The notes under the pieces were generated by a model. That model made no database searches. It was not told the DNA's origin and was given only the letters and a program-made list of their open reading frames with translations. The translations under genes and the position numbers were made by a program. DNA of 18,832 bases from Hyphomicrobiales bacterium (GTDB lineage: Bacteria > Pseudomonadota > Alphaproteobacteria > Rhizobiales > Hyphomicrobiaceae): positions 1 through 18,832 of the forward strand of contig JAFKKW010000195.1 of assembly GCA_017304275.1 (NCBI GenBank), given 5' to 3'. Below, in pieces: positions 1 through 7,945 of the stretch. Every line of letters begins with the position of its first letter. Positions within the stretch are counted from its first letter, which is position 1.

Positions 1-724
1 AGACCTCGTTCTCGAAGACGATCTTGCCCGGTGTCGTGGCTAGATTCCTGCCGACCTCGAACGCGTCGGTGTCCGTCTGGGTGATCCTCAGAAGGTCGCC
101 CGACTTCTCCATATCCTGGGCGAACTGGCTCATGCCCTGCACGAGGTTCCTGGCATTGGTCGCGAACGTTTCGCGGACCACCTCGGGATTCGTCAGCGGG
201 AAGTTCGACGGCGAGAACGCGCTCGAGAGCTGGCGCAGATAGAACTCCGCCTTCCGGCGCGCGGACTCGTCGAGGCCCTCGGTCTGCTGCAGCACGTCCT
301 CGGCCCAGTGGGACGTGACAAGATATGCCTGCTTCCAGAAGTCGAAGAAGGGATTCGACGACCACTCGGGATCCTTGAAGCGGTTGTCGGACGGCTCGGG
401 CTCGACGACGGGCTCGACGGTCTCGCCGAGCAGGCGGCGGATCGAAGCGTTCCAGACATCGATGTAGGAGCTGATCAACGAGCCCTGGGCCTCGGCGAGC
501 TTGGCGGGGTCGGCGAGCCAGAGGCGGGCGATGTCGGCCAGGGTGCCAGCCGCCTGAGTGAACTCGCTTGCCGCCGAATAAGGGCTGACCTTGGCGTCCG
601 GCCGCTCCAGAAGCTCGGACATGGCGCGTCCGCCTTCCTCGAAGAAGCGCAGCAGGTTCTGCGCGAACTCCTCGGGGTTCTCGATCCGGTAGGGGGTGAC
701 AGGCGGGCGCGACTGCTCGTTCAT
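1..724 (-). CDS. phaC: Class I poly(3-hydroxyalkanoate) synthase, N-terminal part (cut by window start)
   Basis: This would polymerise hydroxyacyl-CoA into PHA storage granules in the cytoplasm. The 241 visible residues begin MNEQSRPPVTPYRIENPEEF and contain the PhaC N-terminal domain hallmark around residues 120-150: DNRFKDPEWSSNPFFDFWKQ followed by an AYLVTSHWAEDVL-like helix. Class I synthases are usually about 570-600 residues, so the alpha/beta-hydrolase half with the catalytic Cys-Asp-His lies outside the window and cannot be checked. The start is the ATG at 722-724, which matches the usual short N-terminal extension; no strong Shine-Dalgarno is visible. The gene is divergent from the aminotransferase gene. 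The family call is firm; class I is inferred from the N-terminal pattern. Confidence 0.9.
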   Translation of the reverse strand, partial: MNEQSRPPVTPYRIENPEEFAQNLLRFFEEGGRAMSELLERPDAKVSPYSAASEFTQAAGTLADIARLWLADPAKLAEAQGSLISSYIDVWNASIRRLLGETVEPVVEPEPSDNRFKDPEWSSNPFFDFWKQAYLVTSHWAEDVLQQTEGLDESARRKAEFYLRQLSSAFSPSNFPLTNPEVVRETFATNARNLVQGMSQFAQDMEKSGDLLRITQTDTDAFEVGRNLATTPGKIVFENEV

Positions 725-966
725 GCCCCGAGGATAGGCCGTCTCGACGGCCACGCCTAGTAGGAGGAAAGGAGGAAGGTGGCCGGGAGCAGGATGTGCA
801 CAGGAGCCTTAAGGGGGGCGCAGCGCCACTGGACGCAGATGCGCCGCATAGCGTAAATATGAGGGGCAAAGAACCCGGTTTTCTTGCCGAATTCGGGACG
901 AGGGCGCTTGGCGGCCTCGTTCAGGACGTCTGTCCGCGCCGGGCCGCAACTTACAAAGAGACGCTC
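725..966. promoter_or_regulatory. Divergent control region between phaC and the aminotransferase gene
   Basis: These 242 bases separate two outward-facing genes, so both promoters should lie here. A perfect 6-bp stem with a CTCG loop (GGCCGT/ACGGCC, 737-752) falls in the phaC leader 13 bases before its ATG and could affect translation; that role is inference. A purine-rich run at 762-777 (GGAGGAAAGGAGGAA) reads like a strong ribosome site on the plus strand but has no supported gene after it. I could not pick convincing -35/-10 pairs. Confidence 0.35.
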
Positions 967-2193
967 GTGATCGACGATTTCCACCGCATCAAGCGCTTGC
1001 CGCCTTATGTTTTCGCCGAGGTCAACCGCCTCAAGGCGGCAGCGCGGGCGAAGGGCGCCGACATCATCGATCTCGGCATGGGCAATCCGGACCTGCCGAC
1101 GCCGCAGCACATCATCGACAAGCTCGTGGACACGGTGTCGAAGCCCCGGACCCACCGCTACTCGGCGTCGAAGGGCATTCCGGGGTTGCGGCGCGCCCAG
1201 GCCGCCTACTATGCGCGACGGTTCGGCGTGACGCTTGATCCCGAGACGCAGGTGGTGGCCACGCTCGGGTCCAAGGAAGGGTTCGCCAATATGGCGCAGG
1301 CGATCACCGCGCCCGGCGACGTGATCCTGGTGCCGAACCCGACCTATCCCATCCACGAGTTCGGCTTTCTGATCTCGGGTGCCGCGATGCGGCATGTCAA
1401 AGCCGGCAACGGCGAGGATTTCCTGCGCGCGATCGAGCACGCGTGCCGTCACTCGATCCCGAAGCCGCTGGCGGTGGTGCTCTCCTATCCGTCGAACCCG
1501 ACGGCGATGACGGCGACCCTCGACTTCTACAAGGAGGCGGTGGCGCTGGCGAAGAAGCTCGACCTCATCATCCTGTCGGACCTCGCCTATTCGGAGATCT
1601 ACTTCGACGACAACCCGCCGCCCTCGGTGCTGGAGGTGCCGGGCGCCATCGACATCACGGTCGAGTTCACGTCGCTCTCCAAGACCTACAACATGCCCGG
1701 CTGGCGCATGGGGTTCGCGGTCGGAAACGAGAAGCTGATCGGGGCGCTGGCGCGCGTGAAGTCCTACCTCGACTACGGCGCCTTCACGCCGATCCAGGTG
1801 GCCGCCGCCGCGGCGCTCAACGGCCCGCAAGACTGCGTCGAGGAGATCCGCAAGACCTACAAGAGCCGGCGCGACTGCCTCGTCGAGAGCTTCGGGCGCG
1901 CGGGCTTCCCCGTGCCGCCGCCGCCGGCCACCATGTTCGCCTGGTGTCCGATTCCCGAGCCGTTCCGGCCCCTGGGATCGGTCGAGTTCGCTAAGTTGCT
2001 GATTGAAAAGGCGGAAGTCGCCGTCTCACCCGGACTCGGGTTTGGTGAATACGGCGAGGGCTACGTGCGCATCGCGCTGGTCGAGAACGAGCACCGCATC
2101 CGGCAAGCGGCCCGCTCGATCAAGAAGTTCCTGGCTCAGTCTCCGGAAACGATGCATAACGTCATCCCCATCCCCCAGAAAGCCAGCCGGTAG
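967..2193 (+). CDS. PLP-dependent class I/II aminotransferase (AlaC / LL-diaminopimelate aminotransferase-like)
   Basis: This is a fold-type I aminotransferase of 408 residues that transfers amino groups between an amino acid and a 2-oxo acid in the cytoplasm. Visible features are the N-terminal DDFHRIKRLPPYVFAEVNRL, the substrate loop IDLGMGNPDLPTP, the YPSNPT turn, the internal-aldimine lysine K239 in SLSKTYNMPGWRMGF, and the C-terminal GFGEYGEGYVRIAL arginine motif. The GTG at 967 is chosen as start because homologues begin with this '(M/V)I-DDFHRI' segment and AAAGAGA precedes it. The frame stays open upstream to 796, but that stretch looks non-coding. The hom gene follows after 26 bases, so the likely role is in alanine or aspartate-family amino acid synthesis. 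Whether it is AlaC, DapL-like or a broad aminotransferase cannot be settled by eye. Confidence 0.9.
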   Translation: MIDDFHRIKRLPPYVFAEVNRLKAAARAKGADIIDLGMGNPDLPTPQHIIDKLVDTVSKPRTHRYSASKGIPGLRRAQAAYYARRFGVTLDPETQVVATLGSKEGFANMAQAITAPGDVILVPNPTYPIHEFGFLISGAAMRHVKAGNGEDFLRAIEHACRHSIPKPLAVVLSYPSNPTAMTATLDFYKEAVALAKKLDLIILSDLAYSEIYFDDNPPPSVLEVPGAIDITVEFTSLSKTYNMPGWRMGFAVGNEKLIGALARVKSYLDYGAFTPIQVAAAAALNGPQDCVEEIRKTYKSRRDCLVESFGRAGFPVPPPPATMFAWCPIPEPFRPLGSVEFAKLLIEKAEVAVSPGLGFGEYGEGYVRIALVENEHRIRQAARSIKKFLAQSPETMHNVIPIPQKASR

Positions 2194-2219
2194 GCCCGTT
2201 CCAGCTAAATTTGTCAGCC

Positions 2220-3554
2220 ATGTCAGAGCCTTTGACCCTCGGCGTTGCCGGACTTGGCACCGTCGGCATGGGTCTCATTCAACTGCTGTCGGCGCATGCG
2301 CCGCGCCTCGAGAAGATGCTCGGCCGTCCCGTTCAGGTGACGGGCGTGTCGGCGCGCAACCGCGACAAGGCCCGCGGCGACGGGTTCGGCAACGCTCAGT
2401 GGTTTGACGATCCGGTGGCGCTGGCCCGGGATCCGTCGAATCAGGTGTTCGTCGAGCTGATGGGCGGGGAGGACGGGCCGGCCAAGGCCGCCATCGAAGC
2501 GGCGCTTCGCGCCAAGAAGCACGTCGTGACCGCCAACAAGGCGCTGCTCGCCAAGCACGGGGTGGCGCTGGCGCGGCTCGCCGAGGAAAACGGCGTCGCG
2601 CTTAACTTCGAGGCGGCGGTGGCGGGGGGAATCCCGATCATCAAGATGCTGCGCGAAGCGCTCGCCGCCAACGGCGTCAAGCGCGTCTACGGCATCCTCA
2701 ACGGCACCTGCAATTTCATCCTGACGAAGATGACGGACGAAAACCGCGGCTTCGAGGACGCCCTCAAGGAGGCGCAGGAGCTCGGCTATGCGGAGGCCGA
2801 TCCGACGTTCGACATCGGCGGCTTCGATGCGGCGCACAAGCTGTCGCTGCTCGTCTGCCTCGCGTTCGGGACGACGATCGCGTTCGACCAGATCCATGTC
2901 GAGGGCATCCAGACGATCACCACGGCGGATATCGAGGCTGCGACGGAGCTCGGCTATTGCATCAAGCTGCTCGGGGTCGCGACCGAGACGGAGCAGGGCG
3001 TCGAGGCGCGTGTGTCGCCGGTGCTGGTGGCCGAGGAGTCGGCGCTGGCGGAAGTGTCCGGCGTCACCAATTGCGTCGGCATCGACGGTGATTTCGCGGG
3101 CAACCTGCTGCTGGTCGGCCCCGGCGCGGGTGCGAAGCCTACGGCGTCTGCCGTCGCCAGCGATATCGTCGACATCGCGCGCGGGCTCATCATGCCGCCG
3201 TTCATCCGCTCGACGAAAGTGCTCGAGCCGGCCCGCGGACTCGACCTCAAGTCGCGCCTCGGCAACTATTACGTGCGCCTTTCGGTCTACGACCGGCCGG
3301 GCGCCATGGCGGCCATCACGCGGCGCATGAGCGACGAGAACGTCTCGCTCGAAAGCATCGTGCAGAAGCGACGGGGTCCGGTGCATCCCGGCCAGGCCGC
3401 CGAGCCGCCTCCCGGCGCCGCGGAGAAGGCGGTCAATGTTATACTCATCACCCATGACACCACCGAGGAGGCGATGCGCAATGCCCTGTGGGCCATCGAG
3501 GCCGACGGCCATGTTGCGCAGCGCCCGCAGATGATCCGCATCGAGGATCTTTAG
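2220..3554 (+). CDS. hom: Homoserine dehydrogenase
   Basis: It reduces aspartate-semialdehyde to homoserine with NAD(P)H, the branch step toward threonine and methionine. The 444-residue protein opens with a Rossmann motif GLGTVG (residues 11-16), has the TANKALLA segment with K107, and carries the family signature GILNGTCNFILTKM followed by DPTFDIGGFDAAHKLSLL. A C-terminal ACT domain starts near residue 350 (VRLSVYDRPGAMAAITRRM), indicating allosteric control, classically by threonine. I chose ATG 2220; an in-frame TTG at 2211 is the only close alternative and no strong Shine-Dalgarno decides between them. The gene sits 26 bases after the aminotransferase and 2 bases before glpX, so the three are probably co-transcribed. 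A Pro/Gly-rich insertion (PVHPGQAAEPPPGAAEK) interrupts the ACT domain. Confidence 0.95.
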   Translation: MSEPLTLGVAGLGTVGMGLIQLLSAHAPRLEKMLGRPVQVTGVSARNRDKARGDGFGNAQWFDDPVALARDPSNQVFVELMGGEDGPAKAAIEAALRAKKHVVTANKALLAKHGVALARLAEENGVALNFEAAVAGGIPIIKMLREALAANGVKRVYGILNGTCNFILTKMTDENRGFEDALKEAQELGYAEADPTFDIGGFDAAHKLSLLVCLAFGTTIAFDQIHVEGIQTITTADIEAATELGYCIKLLGVATETEQGVEARVSPVLVAEESALAEVSGVTNCVGIDGDFAGNLLLVGPGAGAKPTASAVASDIVDIARGLIMPPFIRSTKVLEPARGLDLKSRLGNYYVRLSVYDRPGAMAAITRRMSDENVSLESIVQKRRGPVHPGQAAEPPPGAAEKAVNVILITHDTTEEAMRNALWAIEADGHVAQRPQMIRIEDL

Positions 3555-3556
3555 AA

Positions 3557-4579
3557 ATGAGCGAGGACGCCATGGCGAAGGACAACGGCAATGGCGCGGC
3601 CGGGCTGGACCGGATGCTGGTGCTCGAGGTCGCGCGTGTAACGGAGGCGGCGGCGCTGGCGGCGGCGCGCTTCTGCGGACGCGGCAACGAGAAGGCGGCC
3701 GACAAGGCGGCGGTCGATGCCATGCGCTATGAACTCTCCCGCGTTTCGCTGCGCGGCACGGTCGTGATCGGCGAGGGGGAGATGGACGAGGCGCCGATGC
3801 TTTATATCGGCGAGGAGGTCGGCAACGGTACGGGACCCGAGGTCGATATCGCCGTCGATCCGCTCGAGGGCACCACGATCTGCGCCAAGCGCATGCCGAA
3901 CGCGTTGGCCGTGCTCGCCATCTCGGAGCGCGGGGGACTGCTGCACGCGCCAGACATGTACATGAACAAGATCGCGATCGGCCCCGGCTATCCCGAGGGT
4001 GTCGTGGATCTCGATGCGCCGGTGGCGGACAACCTGGCGGCACTTGCCAAGGTCAAGGGCGTGCCGGTCAGCGCGATCACGGCCTGCCTGCTCGACCGCC
4101 CGCGCCACGCGGAGATCATCCGCGCGGTGCGCGAGGCGGGGGCCGGCGTGCAGCTCATTCCGGACGGCGACATCGCGGGCGTGATCTGGACCACGGATCC
4201 CGACGAGACCGGGATCGACATCTATCTCGGCTCGGGCGGTGCGCCGGAGGGCGTGCTGGCGGCGGCGGCGCTGCGCTGCATCGGCGGGCAGATCCAGGGG
4301 CGGCTGATGCCCTCCAACGACGACGAAACCGCGCGCGCCCGGAAGATGGGCATCACGGACATCAAGAAGAAGTTCACGCTCGAGGACATGGCGTCCGCGG
4401 ACGTGATCTTCGCGGCGACCGGCGTGACGAGCGGCTCGCTGCTCGAGGGCGTCAAGTTCCGCGGCGGGATGGCCGAGACGGAAACGCTCATCATGCGGTC
4501 GAAGACCGGCACCGTGCGGCGGATCAAGAGCCGCTTCCGCGACGTGGGCAAGCATCTGCTCGCCGACACCCGCGACTAG
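3557..4579 (+). CDS. glpX: Class II fructose-1,6-bisphosphatase
   Basis: It hydrolyses fructose-1,6-bisphosphate to fructose-6-phosphate in gluconeogenesis (and in the Calvin cycle where present). The 340-residue length fits the family. The metal site is intact: GEGEMDEAPM at residues 72-81, and D97-I-A-V-D101-P-L-E104 followed by GTT, then a RMPNALAVLAI strand and a MYMNKIAIGP segment. ATG 3557 was chosen because GAGGA at 3543-3547, inside the end of hom, lies 9 bases upstream; a second ATG at 3572 is possible. The gap to the hom stop is 2 bases, so translation is probably coupled. Some GlpX proteins also act on sedoheptulose-1,7-bisphosphate; that cannot be judged here. Confidence 0.95.
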   Translation: MSEDAMAKDNGNGAAGLDRMLVLEVARVTEAAALAAARFCGRGNEKAADKAAVDAMRYELSRVSLRGTVVIGEGEMDEAPMLYIGEEVGNGTGPEVDIAVDPLEGTTICAKRMPNALAVLAISERGGLLHAPDMYMNKIAIGPGYPEGVVDLDAPVADNLAALAKVKGVPVSAITACLLDRPRHAEIIRAVREAGAGVQLIPDGDIAGVIWTTDPDETGIDIYLGSGGAPEGVLAAAALRCIGGQIQGRLMPSNDDETARARKMGITDIKKKFTLEDMASADVIFAATGVTSGSLLEGVKFRGGMAETETLIMRSKTGTVRRIKSRFRDVGKHLLADTRD

Positions 4580-4627
4580 TGCGGGCGTTCCGGTTTGAGG
4601 TGAAGCGCGAGCAATCGGCGTGTCTGG

Positions 4628-4673
4628 ATCCCGGCCGTCCATGCGCAGCATGGCTTCGCCATGATGCCGGGAT
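4628..4673. repeat. Nested intergenic palindrome (CTGGATCCCGG...GATGAC type)
   Basis: An outer 8-bp stem, ATCCCGGC at 4628-4635 with GCCGGGAT at 4666-4673, encloses an inner hairpin, CATGGC-TTC-GCCATG at 4650-4664. The flanking words CTGG and GACG match a palindromic family that I recall as common between genes in Hyphomicrobiales and other alphaproteobacteria. The dyad itself is seen directly; membership of the repeat family is from memory. Confidence 0.6.
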
Positions 4674-4714
4674 GACGTTATCGGTGTGGGTCGCGGCAGT
4701 CCAAACTCAACGTC

Positions 4715-4734
4715 ACTCCGGCGAAGGCCGGAGT
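4715..4734. repeat. Short perfect intergenic hairpin (ACTCCGGC-GAAG-GCCGGAGT)
   Basis: This is a perfect 8-bp stem with a GAAG loop, followed by CCAG. It resembles the same alphaproteobacterial palindrome class as the element at 4628-4673, lying 41 bases downstream in tandem with it. It could double as a transcript end for glpX, but no T-run follows. Confidence 0.6.
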
Positions 4735-4913
4735 CCAGATACGCATCCGCACACCGAGCCGCTGTTTCCAACTGAAACGGAAATGCTCCCACACCGGCGT
4801 TCCATCCGCGTCGTCGCGCGATCTCAGGCGCTCATTCCGTCACGGCCGCGCAGGCGGTCGTCTGCGCCAGCTTCCGCGCTTTCGACGTAGGTGCATTCGA
4901 CGCTGGCGGCCCG

Positions 4914-5042
4914 CTACTTCGCTTCGAGCTTGAAGCCTGGGACGTCGATGCGGACCTGGGTCTGCTGGCTGTCGTAGTAGAGGTAGCCGAGCACGCCAAC
5001 GGCGACCAGCAACAGCAGGATGAGTAGGTTCTTGGGGTCCAT
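4914..5042 (-). CDS. Small single-pass membrane protein (42 residues, unknown function)
   Basis: The predicted protein starts MDPKNLLILLLLVAVGVLGY, has one hydrophobic helix (about residues 6-22), then LYYDSQQTQVRIDVPGFKLE and AK. It has the form of an N-in, single-spanning inner-membrane peptide with a short polar tail in the periplasm. The start is decided by AAGAGG just upstream on the minus strand, 6 bases before the ATG; an upstream in-frame extension to 5120 is less protein-like. It diverges from recJ. I recall similar 'MDPKN...VLGYLYY' peptides annotated as hypothetical in related bacteria, but no function is known to me. The hydrophobic pattern, ribosome site and position make a real gene likely. 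Confidence 0.7.
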   Translation of the reverse strand: MDPKNLLILLLLVAVGVLGYLYYDSQQTQVRIDVPGFKLEAK

Positions 5043-5197
5043 GGGCGCCTCTTTCTGTGTCTGCTCCGCACCTCTGCCACAGCTGTCGGGTGCCGACAAG
5101 CCTCTGCAACTTGTGGACAAGCGACGCCAGGAGTCGCTCCTGCCGCCATCTCCTGAAACGCTTACCGTTTAGCGAATCAGGCGGGGGCAACGCGGAC

Positions 5198-7054
5198 ATG
5201 ACGGCACTCAGGAAGGTGCGCGCTCCGATGGCGGCAATGCCGGACGACGGGGCGTTCCTCGGCGTGGTGGCCTCCGCAAAGGGGTACCGGTGGAGCGAGA
5301 TGCTCGATCCGGCGCGGAGCAACGATGCGATCGCGATCAGCCAACAGCACGGCCTGCCGGAGCTGCTCGGCCGGGTGCTCGCCGCGCGGGGCGTCGGGCT
5401 CGACGAGGTTGCGGTGTTTCTCGACCCGACGATCCGGGCGCTAATGCCGGACCCCTCGACGCTGACCGACATGGACAAGGCGGCGCGGCGCCTGGCGGAT
5501 GCCGTGCAACGGCGCGAGCGGACGGCGATCTTCGGCGATTACGACGTGGACGGGGCGTGCTCGTCGGCACTGGTGGCGCGTTTTCTCGCGCATCACGACG
5601 TGCCGTGCCGGATCTACATCCCCGATCGTCTGACGGAAGGCTACGGCCCCAACGCGGCGGCGATCGAGCAGCTGATCGGCGAGGGCGCGACGCTGATCGT
5701 CGCCGTCGACTGCGGGACGACGAGCGTCGACGTCCTCGGCAATGCGGGAAAGCGTGGTGCGGACGTGGTGGTCATCGATCACCATCAGGCCGACGAGGTG
5801 CTGCCGCCCGTGCACGCGCTGGTCAATCCGAACCGGCTCGACGACATCTCGGGGCAGGGGCATCTGTGCGCGGCAGGTGTGACGTTTCTCGTGCTCGTCG
5901 CGACCGTGCGCGAGCTTCGCGCGCGCGGCTTCTACGGCGCGGGGACGGCGGAGCCGCAGCTCATCGGCGATCTCGATCTCGTGGCGCTGGCGACGGTCGC
6001 GGACGTGGTGCCGCTCAAGGGGCTCAACCGCGCCTACGTGACGAAGGGGCTCGCGATCATGCGCGGGCGCGAGAACGTAGGGCTTCGTGCGTTGCAGGAT
6101 GCGGCGGGTTTGAGCGAGCCCGCGAACGCCTACCATCTGGGCTTCATCCTCGGGCCGCGCATCAATGCCGGCGGGCGTATCGGAGATGCGGCGCTCGGGG
6201 CGAAGCTGCTGTCGACCGAGAACGAAGCGGAGGCGGCGCGCATTGCCGTCCTGCTCGACCGGCTCAACAAGGAGCGCAAGGAGATCGAGCAGGCGGCGCT
6301 CGAGGAAGCGATCGCGATCGCCGATCGGATGCTCGCGGAGGCGCCGGCTACGAGCGTGCTCATGGTCGGCTCGCCCGACTGGCACCGGGGTGTCGTCGGG
6401 CTCATTGCGAGCCGTCTCACGGAGCGCTTCAAGCGGCCGTCGTGCGTCATCTCGTGGGACAAGGAGGCGGTTGGCGGCGTCGTGGCCGGCACGGCGTCGT
6501 TGCGCTCGGTCGCGGGGATCGATATCGGCGCGGCCGTGCGTCATTCGGTTGCGGCCGGGCCTCTCATCAAAGGCGGCGGCCACGCGATGGCAGCGGGACT
6601 CACGGTCGACAAGGCGAAGCTCGACGATCTTGCGCGCTTCTTCTCGACGACGCTGGCGGATGCGGCGGTGCGTCTTGCGGCGCGTGCGACGCTTGCCATC
6701 GACGGGGCGCTGACGCCTTCGGCTGCGAACGACAGCCTCCTCGATCTTATCGAGCGCGCGGGGCCGTACGGACAAGGAAATCCGCAGCCGCGGTTCGCCT
6801 TTCCGGCGCATCGGGTGAAGTTCGCGAAGCCCGTCGGCACGGCGCACATCCGCTGCGTTCTCGAAGCGGGCGACGGATCGCGTCTCGATGCGGTGGCTTT
6901 CCGGGCGGCCGGTCAGCCTCTGGGCGACCTGCTGATGGGGGCCGCCTCGGGACTGCCGCTGCATGTGGTGGGGCAGCTTCGGCGCGACACCTGGGGCGGG
7001 CGCAACCGCATCGAGCTGCAGATCGAGGACGCGGCCGATCCGCGCAACCAGTAA
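5198..7054 (+). CDS. recJ: Single-stranded-DNA-specific exonuclease RecJ
   Basis: RecJ degrades single-stranded DNA 5' to 3' in RecF-pathway recombination, mismatch and base-excision repair. The 618-residue protein contains the DHH-family motifs: D114-Y-D116-V-D118-G in motif I, VDCGTT in motif II, the signature D194-H195-H196, LATVADVVPL in motif IV, then GPRINAGGRIGDAALG and the DHHA1 glycine-rich motif GGGHAMAAG (G459-H462 region). A C-terminal OB-fold region follows (ARATLAIDGAL onward, with GPYGQGNPQPRFAF). ATG 5198 was chosen because a GGCGGGGG stretch precedes it at a suitable distance; the frame is open further upstream to 5057 but that part overlaps the divergent promoter area. All expected metal ligands are present. 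Codon use matches the core genes to its left. Confidence 0.95.
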   Translation: MTALRKVRAPMAAMPDDGAFLGVVASAKGYRWSEMLDPARSNDAIAISQQHGLPELLGRVLAARGVGLDEVAVFLDPTIRALMPDPSTLTDMDKAARRLADAVQRRERTAIFGDYDVDGACSSALVARFLAHHDVPCRIYIPDRLTEGYGPNAAAIEQLIGEGATLIVAVDCGTTSVDVLGNAGKRGADVVVIDHHQADEVLPPVHALVNPNRLDDISGQGHLCAAGVTFLVLVATVRELRARGFYGAGTAEPQLIGDLDLVALATVADVVPLKGLNRAYVTKGLAIMRGRENVGLRALQDAAGLSEPANAYHLGFILGPRINAGGRIGDAALGAKLLSTENEAEAARIAVLLDRLNKERKEIEQAALEEAIAIADRMLAEAPATSVLMVGSPDWHRGVVGLIASRLTERFKRPSCVISWDKEAVGGVVAGTASLRSVAGIDIGAAVRHSVAAGPLIKGGGHAMAAGLTVDKAKLDDLARFFSTTLADAAVRLAARATLAIDGALTPSAANDSLLDLIERAGPYGQGNPQPRFAFPAHRVKFAKPVGTAHIRCVLEAGDGSRLDAVAFRAAGQPLGDLLMGAASGLPLHVVGQLRRDTWGGRNRIELQIEDAADPRNQ

Positions 7055-7113
7055 GGCCTTGAGCAACCTCCGCGAAAATGGGCGCGGGCGGGGCGTGGGC
7101 CGGGACCGTCCGC

Positions 7114-7142
7114 TTGCGTCCCGGGGCAAACCTTTCTATACC
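7114..7142 (+). promoter_or_regulatory. Promoter of the tRNA-Glu gene
   Basis: TTGCGT at 7114-7119 and TATACC at 7137-7142 are separated by 17 bases and lie 35 bases before the mature tRNA 5' end. Spacing and position fit a sigma-70-type promoter, giving a leader of about 29 bases that includes a GC-rich stem region (7152-7170). Confidence 0.55.
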
Positions 7143-7177
7143 TCGCTGCCCGCCGGCGGCTGTCCGCCGCGAGCTGC

Positions 7178-7252
7178 GCTCCCTTCGTCTATCGGTTAGG
7201 ACGTCAGATTTTCAATCTGAAAAGACGGGTTCGACTCCCGTAGGGAGCGCCA
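7178..7252 (+). tRNA. tRNA-Glu (anticodon TTC)
   Basis: The sequence folds as a standard 75-base tRNA with CCA encoded. The acceptor stem is GCTCCCT (7178-7184) with AGGGAGC (7242-7248), followed by discriminator G and CCA at 7250-7252. The D arm pairs GTC with GAC. The anticodon stem is TCAGA/TCTGA with loop TTTTCAA, giving anticodon TTC. The T arm is ACGGG-TTCGACT-CCCGT. The base composition changes immediately downstream and an integrase relic follows, so this gene is the probable insertion target of the island to its right; the tRNA itself is intact. Confidence 0.97.
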
Positions 7253-7332
7253 TGATATTCCTCGGGAATTTCGTTCACGTTTCGTCATTCCCGCTTTGCC
7301 GTCTGACGCCCATTCCCATTTTCCGTTCTCGA

Positions 7333-7569
7333 TCATCGAGCGCCGCTTGCGTGTTGCCGATGCGCGCTCTCCGTACGCTTGACGTAGAGGCGCGCAGCGT
7401 TCGGCGTCTTATGCATCGAAGCTGTCATCGTCTCTGCTTCGGTCGCGCCGGAGTCACCGAGTTCGGTCAAGCCGCCATGGCGACAGGTGTCGAGCGTAAA
7501 CTGCGCCGGCAGCTTTGCGAGTTTTCTCGCCTCGCGCACCTTGCGCTCAGCGTATTCGCTGATAGGCCG
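7333..7569 (-). pseudogene. C-terminal relic of a tyrosine recombinase (integrase)
   Basis: The open minus-strand frame reads RPISEYAERKVREARKLAKL, then PAQFTLDTCRHGGLTELG, SGATEAET, and HKTPNAARLYVKRTE. This matches the C-terminal catalytic part of tyrosine recombinases as I know them: the box-II Arg-His pair (CRH), the later histidine (MHKTP) and the nucleophilic tyrosine (ARLYVKRTE). Only about 79 residues remain. The frame hits a stop near 7595, and the DNA upstream shows no core-binding domain or remaining catalytic boxes in any minus-strand frame, so it is a truncated, inactive remnant. It ends 81 bases from the tRNA-Glu 3' end, the classic place for the integrase of a tRNA-targeted element. 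The relic assignment is a motif judgement made without alignment. Confidence 0.75.
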
Positions 7570-7945
7570 CGCCGGCTTTGACCTCTGTTAGTCGGCTAAA
7601 ATACCAACGAGTACATCTGCGCACATCGAAAGATGGATCTCGCACTTGGGGCGGCGGGTCAGATCGGATAGCGCTGAGTTGCCGCCAGGGAAGGCGTAGC
7701 AGGGGGGCGTTGGTCTCAATCCCCGTCACGGCGAGGGTTGTCATGACCTCTGCGCCGAACTCGCTGTAAAGGCGCCCCGACCCATCCGATGCGGAACTCC
7801 GCACACTCGTTCTGCTTCGGGTCAGCCATTCAGGAGACAGCTCTCCCAACGCTCTGGACGGATCGATTTTGCGATTTGCTTTGGCAAGGCGACATCGGGA
7901 TGCGAACTCGTTTGCCGCATCCCGCTGCCGGAACAATGCCTTCAA
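7570..7945. other. Decayed stretch between the integrase relic and the ligase gene
   Basis: I see no convincing gene. The minus-strand frame that runs on directly from the ligase stop codon is open to 7547, but its only start is a TTG touching that stop, and the residues look random. A second minus-strand frame (MADPKQNECAEFRIG...) stops quickly. The stretch is best read as eroded island DNA, possibly including the lost N-terminal part of the integrase. Confidence 0.5.

Larger units (their letters stand above)
4580..4913. other. Gene-free stretch after glpX carrying intergenic palindromes
   Basis: No supported gene is present in these 334 bases between the glpX stop and the end of the small membrane-protein gene. 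Both palindromes (4628-4673 and 4715-4734) are listed separately. Transcripts converge here from both sides, so the palindromes may also serve as bidirectional ends, although no T-tract follows either of them. Confidence 0.6.

Noticed and set aside
796..966. Upstream start for the aminotransferase
   Set aside because: The extra 57 residues resemble no aminotransferase N-terminus, while the family start motif IDDFHRI begins right after GTG 967.
7547..7945. Minus-strand frame directly downstream of the ligase
   Set aside because: It is only the continuation of the ligase frame past its stop, starting at a TTG that touches the stop codon, with no ribosome site and no recognisable motif.
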